Assembly: GCA_959608885.1 (NCBI GenBank)
Contig: CAUHSG010000006.1
Coordinates: 30,363-94,362, forward strand
Reading direction: 5' to 3'
DNA length: 64,000 nucleotides
From: an uncultured Coriobacteriia bacterium
GTDB lineage: Bacteria > Actinomycetota > Coriobacteriia > Coriobacteriales > QAMH01
Shown one piece after another: positions 58,969 to 64,000 of the stretch; the stretch's first letter is position 1; every line of letters starts with the position of its first letter. The notes under the pieces were generated by a model. The model worked only from the letters and a program-made list of their open reading frames with translations. It made no database searches and was not told the DNA's origin. The position numbers and the translations under genes are program-made.

Positions 58969-59799
58969 TTACTTCTTGCGACGACGGATGATGAGCCTAC
59001 CCGACGCCTTCTTGGGGTTACGCGTACGATGACCCTTGGTGGGAACACCCCACGGGGTAACCGGATGGCGACCGGCGGACTTGTTCTTGCCCTCGCCACC
59101 ACCATGCGGGTGGTCGACGGGGTTCATGACGGTACCGCGGACGGTAGGACGCACACCCATCCAACGCTTGCGACCGGCCTTGCCGATGCGGATGTTGGAG
59201 TGCTCGGCGTTACCGACCTCGCCGACGGTGGCGCGGCAGTCGAGCAGCACGCGACGCATCTCGGAGCTCGGCATACGCAGGATGGCATAGCCACCCTCCT
59301 TGCCCATGAGCTGGATGCTCGTGCCGGCGCTACGAGCCATGGCGGCACCCTTGCCCGGCTGGAACTCGACGGCATGCACGAGCGTGCCGACGGGGATGTT
59401 GGCTAGCGGCAGGGCATTGCCCGGCTTGATGTCAGCCTCGGGACCGGACTCGACGACATCGCCGACCTTGAGGCCCTTGGGCTGCAGAATGTATGCCTTG
59501 GCACCATCTGCATAGTTGAGCAGCGCAATGCGCGCGGAACGATTCGGGTCGTACTCGATGGACGCGACCTTGGCCGGGATGCCATCCTTGCGACGCTTGA
59601 AGTCGATCTTGCGATACTTACGCTTGTGACCGCCACCCTGGTGACGGGTCGTGATGCGACCATAGTTATTGCGGCCGGCCTTCTTGGGCAACGGCTCCAG
59701 CAACGACTTCTCGGGAGTCGTCGTCGTAATCTCTGCGAAATCAGAGACCGTCTGGAAACGACGTCCCGGGGAAGACGGCTTGTACTTCCTTACTCCCAT
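58969..59799 (-). CDS. rplB: 50S ribosomal protein L2
   Basis: 276 residues, the usual size. The peptidyl-transferase-proximal loop with the key histidine is in MNPVDHPHGGGEGKNKSAGRHPVTPWG. The rest is a standard OB plus SH3-like RNA-binding fold. A 165-bp spacer before it is hairpin-rich. Confidence 0.97.
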   Translation of the reverse strand: MGVRKYKPSSPGRRFQTVSDFAEITTTTPEKSLLEPLPKKAGRNNYGRITTRHQGGGHKRKYRKIDFKRRKDGIPAKVASIEYDPNRSARIALLNYADGAKAYILQPKGLKVGDVVESGPEADIKPGNALPLANIPVGTLVHAVEFQPGKGAAMARSAGTSIQLMGKEGGYAILRMPSSEMRRVLLDCRATVGEVGNAEHSNIRIGKAGRKRWMGVRPTVRGTVMNPVDHPHGGGEGKNKSAGRHPVTPWGVPTKGHRTRNPKKASGRLIIRRRKK

Positions 59800-59964
59800 G
59801 AACTAACTCCTTTGCTCCGATGGCCGCTCAACCGCTATGGGAATGGAGACGGTGCATCTCCATACGGTTGTCGACTCCGGACTTACCACGGTGCCGGGTG
59901 GCTCCACATCGAGCGCTCGACACCCTTAAAGCCTCCCCGCACCAAGGGGAAACTCAGTAACCGA
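59800..59964 (-). repeat. Hairpin-rich spacer between rplW and rplB
   Basis: 165 bp without a gene in the middle of the S10 operon. It holds a bulged palindrome CAACCG...CGGTTG with ATGGAGA/TCTCCAT inside (about 59848-59892), TCGAGCGCTCGA (12 bp, perfect, about 59909-59920) within GGGTG...CACCC, and CCCC/GGGG near 59937-59950. No ORF of note. Confidence 0.6.
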
Positions 59965-60252
59965 TTAATCCTGGCTTGCGAACAGCTCGATCTTGTCACC
60001 CTCGGCGAGCGTGACGATGGCCTTCTTCCAGGTACGCGTACGACCCTGAACGTAACGCTGACGCTTGGGCTTGGACTTCACGTTGGCGGTGTTCACCTTG
60101 GTGACGTGCACGTTGAAGATCTCCTCGATTGCCTTGGCAATCTCGATCTTGCTGGCAGTCTTGGCGACCTCGAACGTGTAGCGGTTGAAGTCCTGCATGT
60201 CGAACGAACGCTCGGTGATGATCGGGCGAATGATGATCTGACGTGCCTCCAT
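59965..60252 (-). CDS. rplW: 50S ribosomal protein L23
   Basis: 95 residues (IIIRPIITERSFDMQDFNRYTFEVAKTASKIEIAKAIEEIFNV). It is the tunnel-exit docking site for trigger factor. Its ATG overlaps the rplD stop (TAATG). Confidence 0.96.
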   Translation of the reverse strand: MEARQIIIRPIITERSFDMQDFNRYTFEVAKTASKIEIAKAIEEIFNVHVTKVNTANVKSKPKRQRYVQGRTRTWKKAIVTLAEGDKIELFASQD

Positions 60253-60875
60253 TAGCTCAGCACCTCCTGAACATACTCGACGGCGTCCTTGGTCATGACC
60301 AGAGACCCGTTGTCGAGCAGGTCGTAGGTGTTGGACTCGGAAGCGCCGATGACGCGAACCTTCTCGAGGTTGCGGAAGGAAAGGAACGAGTTGATGTCCT
60401 CGTCATTGACGACGACGGTGACGCGACCCTTGCAACCGAGAGCCTCGAGGGCCTTGGCAGCGGCCTTGGTCGAGGGCTTCTCGAAATTGAAGCCGTCGAC
60501 GACGAAGAGCTCGTCTGCCGCGAGCTTGCCGGAAAGCACGGAGGCCATGGCGAGCTTGACGACCTTGTTGTTCACGCGGAAAGCGTAAGAACGGGGGTGC
60601 GGGCCAAAGACAACGCCGCCATGACGGAACTGCGCGGCGCGCGTCGTGCCCTGACGGGCACGGCCGGTGCCCTTCTGGCGGAACGGCTTGCGGCCACCGC
60701 CGGAAACCTGACCGCGGGTCTTGGTGTCATGCGTACCCTGACGACGAGCGGCCATCTGGCTGCGAACGACCTGATGGATGCATGCGCCATTCGGCTCGAT
60801 GGCGAAGATGCCATCGGAGACCTCAATCGTACCCGCAGACTTGCCAGCGGAGTCAGTGATCTTGATTTGTGCCAT
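60252..60875 (-). CDS. rplD: 50S ribosomal protein L4
   Basis: 207 residues from ATG 60875 (GAGGAGGGCAG upstream). RQGTHDTKTRGQVSGGGRKPFRQKGTGRARQG is the tunnel-loop region and the fold is complete. In some bacteria L4 represses the S10 operon; the 61.5-61.7 kb leader would be the site to test. Confidence 0.96.
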   Translation of the reverse strand: MAQIKITDSAGKSAGTIEVSDGIFAIEPNGACIHQVVRSQMAARRQGTHDTKTRGQVSGGGRKPFRQKGTGRARQGTTRAAQFRHGGVVFGPHPRSYAFRVNNKVVKLAMASVLSGKLAADELFVVDGFNFEKPSTKAAAKALEALGCKGRVTVVVNDEDINSFLSFRNLEKVRVIGASESNTYDLLDNGSLVMTKDAVEYVQEVLS

Positions 60876-60889
60876 TGATCTGCCCTCCT

Positions 60890-61510
60890 CTAAGCCATGC
60901 GGATCTGAACGAGAGCGCCCTTGCCACCAGGCACGGCACCCTTGACCAACAGAAGGTTGTTCTCCTCGTCCACGCGCACCAGCTTGAGGTTGCGAACCGT
61001 GACGCGGTCGCAGCCCATGTGACCGGGAAGGCGGAGACCCTTGAGAACGCGTGCGGGGTAAGCGCACATGCCCACCGAACCGGGAGCGCGGTGGAAGTGG
61101 TGACCGTGGCCACCGGGACCGCCGGCGAAGCCATAGCGCTTGATGACGCCAGCGAAACCCTTGCCCTTGCTGACGCCGGTGACGTCGACCTTGTCGACAT
61201 CGTTGAATGCCTCGACGGTGAGCGTGTCACCGACTGCATGCTCGGAGGCATCCTCGACGCGGACCTCGCGCAGGTAGCGCATGGGAGCTATGCCTGCCTT
61301 TGCGAAGTGGCCCTGCATGGGCTTGTTTACCTTCTTTTCCTTGATGTCACCAAAACCGATTTGGACGGCCTCGTAGCCATCGGTCTCGGTGGTCTTGACC
61401 TGCGAGATAACGCAGGGGCCAGCCTGGATGACCGTCACGGGGATGATGGTGTCATCCTCTCCCCAGACTTGCGTCATGCCCAGCTTGCGGCCGAGAATCG
61501 TATTGACCAT
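60890..61510 (-). CDS. rplC: 50S ribosomal protein L3
   Basis: 206 residues. It starts MVNTILGRKLGMTQVWGEDD at ATG 61510 (AAGGTTGG upstream) and has the central loop KGFAGVIKRYGFAGGPGGHGHHFHRAPGSVG. It is the first gene of the ribosomal superoperon here: rpsJ, usually directly ahead of it, is absent. Confidence 0.96.
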   Translation of the reverse strand: MVNTILGRKLGMTQVWGEDDTIIPVTVIQAGPCVISQVKTTETDGYEAVQIGFGDIKEKKVNKPMQGHFAKAGIAPMRYLREVRVEDASEHAVGDTLTVEAFNDVDKVDVTGVSKGKGFAGVIKRYGFAGGPGGHGHHFHRAPGSVGMCAYPARVLKGLRLPGHMGCDRVTVRNLKLVRVDEENNLLLVKGAVPGGKGALVQIRMA

Positions 61511-61660
61511 TGCCAACCTTACTGTCAGGCGATCTTGAGGCGGAAAGCGGTTTTGCTTTCTCTCAGCGGATCGCGGCTTCGAGCCTCCTCCCTTTGCACG
61601 TGAGATTTGCGCCGGGAGATAGACACACTGCGCCTGTGAGCGCACAGCTTTCCTATCCTA
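61511..61660 (-). promoter_or_regulatory. Promoter and leader of the ribosomal superoperon
   Basis: A -10 TAGGAT at 61655-61660 gives a leader of about 140 nt to rplC. Hairpins on the RNA include CTGTGCGC/GCGCAG just after the start and GAAAGC/GCTTTC (near 61535-61552) just ahead of the gene. The layout suits attenuation or ribosomal-protein feedback, but this is an inference. The remaining 61661-61760 holds no gene. Confidence 0.5.
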
Positions 61661-61760
61661 CCCCACTTGTAGGACGAAAGCCAGAAGTATTTTGAGAGAT
61701 GCAGGCATTGCGCGACAACCGTGCAAGGAAGCATCTGACATATCCTGCTAGCAAGCGTGT

Positions 61761-61784
61761 TATACTGAGTGTTGTACATACAAC
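61761..61784 (+). promoter_or_regulatory. Promoter and operator of the RelB-PIN module
   Basis: -10 TATACT (61761-61766) is followed by the imperfect palindrome GTTGTACATACAAC (61771-61784, 12 of 14 symmetric), which covers the expected transcription start, a good place for autorepression by the antitoxin. Confidence 0.6.
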
Positions 61785-61797
61785 GATTGGAGTCGTG

Positions 61798-62109
61798 ATG
61801 ACAGACGCAATGGTCACGGGAAGGATGTCGCAGGCGAAGAAACGGGCGGGCAACAGCGTGCTCAATTCACTGGGCATGAGCGCGTCGCAGGCCATCAATC
61901 AGCTCTACGACTACCTCATCGCACAAAACGCAACCCCCTTCGAGAGCACATCGCCCAAGCCGGCAAACGATGCGCGGCTGCACGAGGCGCTCGTCTTCGT
62001 TCAGAGCGTCCCCCGGCAAAGCCACTTCACCCACATGAGCGACGCGGAGATAAAGCGCAGCAAGCTCGCGACGCGCGGCTTCGTCCCAAGCGATGGAAGC
62101 GAGAAATAG
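61798..62109 (+). CDS. RelB/DinJ-family antitoxin
   Basis: 103 residues from ATG 61798 (TTGGAG upstream). The N-terminal ribbon-helix-helix DNA-binding region GRMSQAKKRAGNSVLNSLGMSASQAINQLYDYLI matches RelB/DinJ, and the tail would wrap the toxin. The stop is directly followed by the toxin ATG, so the two are coupled. It likely represses its own promoter. Confidence 0.85.
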   Translation: MTDAMVTGRMSQAKKRAGNSVLNSLGMSASQAINQLYDYLIAQNATPFESTSPKPANDARLHEALVFVQSVPRQSHFTHMSDAEIKRSKLATRGFVPSDGSEK

Positions 62110-62586
62110 ATGCTTGCTGGTACCCGCTTCGTTGTCGACACAAACATCCTCATCGATTACCTCGCCAAGCGAGAGCCCTTTAACGTCAGGGCAGAGCTCC
62201 TCATGGCACTGGGGTATATCAACGAGTTCGAACTGTGGATTGGCACGTCGCAAATCAGCGACCTCATCTACGTCATGAGCGACGGAGGCAAGCCCGCGCT
62301 GGCAGGCTACGTGCAGGAGACCATGCTCGCGCTCAAGAAGATGCTACACATCTACGCGACGGATGATGACGACTACGATTGCGTTGCGCGCTGCGCCTTC
62401 GAAGATCTCGAGGACGCCTTCGTGTTCCAGACGGCGCTCAAGGTCAAGGCTGATGCCATCATCACGCGCGACAAAAACGGCTTCGCGCACTCTTCAATCA
62501 AGGTTCTCGACTGCAACGAACTCTTCGAACAGATAGCCGAGACGAAGGGCATCGACTATGTCGAGGGATCAGGGGCGTTTAGCTAA
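62110..62586 (+). CDS. PIN-domain ribonuclease toxin
   Basis: 158 residues. The PIN fold has VVDTNILIDYLAKREPF (first aspartate), a central acidic cluster, EDLEDAFVFQTALKVKADAIITRDKNGF (the second catalytic group with D/E and TRD). PIN toxins such as VapC cut tRNA or mRNA. It is paired here with a RelB/DinJ-type antitoxin rather than VapB. Confidence 0.85.
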   Translation: MLAGTRFVVDTNILIDYLAKREPFNVRAELLMALGYINEFELWIGTSQISDLIYVMSDGGKPALAGYVQETMLALKKMLHIYATDDDDYDCVARCAFEDLEDAFVFQTALKVKADAIITRDKNGFAHSSIKVLDCNELFEQIAETKGIDYVEGSGAFS

Positions 62587-62668
62587 CGTGCCCGTGTGCG
62601 CAAGATTAAAGCTCAAAATGCAAAGAGCTGGTTCGATTTCAGTTATCGCAAATTCTGCGACAACTCAT

Positions 62669-62977
62669 TTACGCAACGCTGTGAAGTGGCGTGATTTTCG
62701 CGAGCTCGTCAGCAAGCTCGTGTTCGGCGACCTCGGTATCGTATGCTGCCTGAGCACGCAACCAATAGCCATTCGACAAGCCGAAGAAGCGGCAGAGGCG
62801 TAGGTCGGTATCGGCGGTTATTGCGCGCTTGCCCGCGACGATCTGGCCGATGCGCCCTGCCGGTACGCCAATCTCCTTCGCGAGTCGATACTGCGAGATA
62901 CCGAGGGGCTCGAGGAACTCCTCCTTGAGAAGCTCGCCCGGCGTAATGGTCACGTATGCATAGTCGTACTGGCCCAT
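62669..62977 (-). CDS. higA: HigA-family antitoxin (Xre/HTH)
   Basis: 102 residues. ITPGELLKEEFLEPLGISQYRLAKEIGVPAGRIGQIVAGKRAITADTDLRLCRFFGLSNGYWL is the typical HigA/VapI helix-turn-helix. It follows higB by 9 bp in the toxin-first order of HigBA. The 82-bp gap to the convergent PIN gene holds nothing I recognise. Confidence 0.9.
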   Translation of the reverse strand: MGQYDYAYVTITPGELLKEEFLEPLGISQYRLAKEIGVPAGRIGQIVAGKRAITADTDLRLCRFFGLSNGYWLRAQAAYDTEVAEHELADELAKITPLHSVA

Positions 62978-62986
62978 GTCTTCTCC

Positions 62987-63265
62987 CTAGTGATAGTCGA
63001 CTATCTCGACATCTTCTGCGCCTGCCGCGGTCCAGCGAAAGCAGACGCGCATCTGGCCGTTGATGCGGATGCTGTAACTGCCCTTGCGGTCACCCCTCAG
63101 CGCCTCGAGATGATTACCCGGCGGCACGCGCAAATCATCGAGAGTCCTGGCAATCTCCAGCTGCATCAGCTTGCGCTTTGCTACACGCTCGAATGCAACA
63201 AAACGCCTCACCCTGATACCTTGAGCGAGTTTTGCCGTATCCGTATCTTTGAACGATACAATCAT
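62987..63265 (-). CDS. higB: HigB-family mRNA interferase toxin (RelE superfamily)
   Basis: 92 residues (MIVSFKDTDTAKLAQGIRVR, LQLEIARTLDDLRVPPGNHLEALRGDRKGSYSIRINGQMRVCFRW). RelE-fold toxins cut mRNA at the ribosome; NQMRVCF-type IN(G/N)QxRVCFxW is the HigB signature. The ATG lies 7 nt after the -10, so the message is probably leaderless. Confidence 0.88.
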   Translation of the reverse strand: MIVSFKDTDTAKLAQGIRVRRFVAFERVAKRKLMQLEIARTLDDLRVPPGNHLEALRGDRKGSYSIRINGQMRVCFRWTAAGAEDVEIVDYH

Positions 63266-63272
63266 GAAAATG

Positions 63273-63307
63273 ATAGTAACGTGTCACGTTATTAACGTCA
63301 AGCGTTA
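63273..63307 (-). promoter_or_regulatory. higBA promoter with two overlapping operators
   Basis: -35 TTGACG (63296-63301), 17-bp spacer, -10 TACTAT (63273-63278). Two palindromes overlie it: TAACGTGTCACGTTA (63277-63291, perfect around a central base) on the spacer and -10, and TAACGTCAAGCGTTA (63293-63307) on the -35. Both share TAACG half-sites, 16 bp apart centre to centre, ideal for HigA binding. Confidence 0.75.
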
Positions 63308-63344
63308 CTAATAACCATGTGGCTCGCAATAGGATATACGGCGA

Positions 63345-63350
63345 TATAAT
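63345..63350 (+). promoter_or_regulatory. -10 box for the gene at 63395
   Basis: A perfect TATAAT lies 44 bp before the start; no clear -35. Confidence 0.5.
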
Positions 63351-63394
63351 GCAAAGGCATCGTCCCAGATAGCACAACGAAGGAGGTGAGGCTG

Positions 63395-63757
63395 ATGTCG
63401 AAGAAGCATGGCAAACGCACGGGCAGCAAGCGCAGTCGCATGCCGAAGGACGGCGCCGTCTGGCGGCAAAGCGCCGAAGAAGCGACGCTCGCGCGCAAGC
63501 CGTACTACAACGCTTTCGCGTGTGGACATGGCGCGCATGGTGACACAAAGTACAATCGCGCCAAGGAAAAGCGTACGTGGAAACGCGATCTTCAAAAAGG
63601 AGCCTCTCGGGGCTCCTTTCTTATGACGGCACATATCTGGCAGGGGCAAAAACGCGGGTCTCTTCGTTTTCTTAGAACTACAGTGATGCCTGTGCATGCA
63701 ATTTGCGTTTCTCTAGCGTGCCGAAACGCTCCGTGCAGGTCTTTTACATTTTCCTAG
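63395..63757 (+). CDS. Small basic protein of unknown function, 3' end doubtful
   Basis: The start is good: GGAGGTGAGGCTG then ATG at 63395, with a promoter upstream. The first about 65 residues look real: a basic leader (SKKHGKRTGSKRSRMPKDG), then KPYYNAFACGHGAHGDTKYN, where C and H residues could bind a metal, then a basic end (RAKEKRTWKRDLQK). The frame then runs through a perfect terminator-like hairpin (63596-63619) and into a repeat array, which no normal gene does. A frameshift or sequencing error near the A-run before 63600 is likely. Confidence 0.5.
   Translation: MSKKHGKRTGSKRSRMPKDGAVWRQSAEEATLARKPYYNAFACGHGAHGDTKYNRAKEKRTWKRDLQKGASRGSFLMTAHIWQGQKRGSLRFLRTTVMPVHAICVSLACRNAPCRSFTFS
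63596..63619 (+). terminator. Intrinsic terminator downstream of the small basic gene
   Basis: AAAGGAGCC (63596-63604) pairs perfectly with GGCTCCTTT (63611-63619), and TTTCTT follows. It lies inside the nominal reading frame of the gene at 63395, evidence that the true coding end is earlier. Confidence 0.75.
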
Positions 63758-63883
63758 AGTTGGACAACTCAGGATCCTAGAAAAACGTCATTTTCTTGCA
63801 TCTAGTGCGGCGTCAGCCTAGAAAACCGTCGCTTTCTTGCATGAGGGGCACCTTCGTCCTCGGAAAACGCAATTTCCTTGCAC
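63651..63883. repeat. Array of 26-bp units with exact 41-bp period
   Basis: Direct units at 63776-63801, 63817-63842 and 63858-63883 start 41 bp apart with 15-bp unlike spacers. Consensus is near CCTAGAAAACGTC then ATTTTCTTGCAT. Inverted units at 63733-63758, 63692-63717 and (weaker) 63651-63676 are also 41 bp apart. Each unit has its own short inverted repeat GAAAA/TTTTC. The two halves face each other about 63767. Confidence 0.75.
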
Positions 63884-63913
63884 GCCGCCCGCATTAGACA
63901 CGAGATCACACTA

Positions 63914-64000
63914 AAGGGGGGGGGGGGCGCCCGGGGTCCAGCGGGGGCCCCCCCCAATCCCGACACGAGTTTGGGCACCCCCCCGTGTGGGGACAAATAT
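63914..64000. other. G/C homopolymer tail, probable contig-end artefact
   Basis: Runs of 12 G, 9 C and 7 C within 90 bp, unlike anything else in the window. No gene or structure is credible here. It most likely reflects poor-quality read ends at a contig edge. Confidence 0.6.

Noticed and set aside
63651..63883. CRISPR array
   Set aside because: Units are degenerate, spacers are only 15 bp, half of the units are inverted, and no cas gene is near.
63802..63996. Small minus-strand frame in the terminal 200 bp
   Set aside because: It lies in the repeat array and the G/C homopolymer tail; composition is not protein-like.

Overview
The window is a stretch of bacterial chromosome of about 58-60% G+C. 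It looks like an actinobacterium of class Coriobacteriia. The evidence is ribosomal operon order, strong AGGAGG-type ribosome binding sites, actinobacterial-style -10 boxes (TACAAT, TAGAAT, TACACT), type-2 short LeuC/LeuD, an AddAB-like nuclease, and repeat families and small zinc-ribbon proteins that I associate with this class. That placement is an inference from gene content, not a database match. No phage, integron, insertion sequence or CRISPR array is visible. Most genes read on the minus strand.

Layout from left to right. At 1-5.0 kb lie the start of mreB, then ndk, a TPR membrane protein, a cyclophilin, tRNA-Arg, a TrmA/RlmD-type RNA methyltransferase and a 2[4Fe-4S] ferredoxin. At 5.2-9.2 kb are a class A penicillin-binding protein, a HAD protein whose catalytic aspartate is replaced by alanine, a family 2 glycosyltransferase and tRNA-Ser. 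At 9.3-15.2 kb is a tightly overlapped operon thrS-leuC-leuD-leuB-galU, interrupted between leuC and leuD by a long palindromic element. At 15.3-22 kb are a zinc-ribbon membrane protein, folC (carrying a palindromic insertion inside its reading frame), htpG, a metallo-beta-lactamase-fold protein, uspA, an SlyD-type isomerase and one unrecognised protein. At 22-26.7 kb are a large MFS transporter, small cysteine proteins with a long structured leader, larB and a flavoprotein. At 26.7-33.6 kb is the protein quality-control run tRNA-Leu-tig-clpP-clpX-valS plus a DUF47 protein. At 33.8-43.8 kb are dinB, addA/addB, a Gph-type phosphatase, maf and an acyl-carrier-protein operon.

From 43.9 to 61.5 kb, one superoperon on the minus strand carries rplC to rplQ with rpoA, secY, adk, map and infA, ending in ecfT and truA. 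It starts at rplC (rpsJ is not in front of it), lacks the ecfA ATPase genes normally next to ecfT, has unusual tails on L16 and L17, and is punctuated by several hairpin-rich spacers. Upstream of it are two back-to-back toxin-antitoxin modules: RelB-like with a PIN toxin, and HigBA. The last 350 bases hold an array of about 26-bp units with a strict 41-bp period, then a G/C homopolymer tail that looks like a poor-quality contig end.

The signals most worth following are the non-coding structured elements. Two intergenic elements (near 11.85 and 17.3 kb) share a 77-bp core but have different, locally self-complementary arms. A third palindrome sits inside the folC reading frame. A fourth overlaps the rplX stop codon. 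The 41-bp array near the right end and the leader upstream of the small zinc-ribbon gene at 24.7 kb are also unexplained. Three promoters (dinB, maf, higB) appear to drive leaderless messages.
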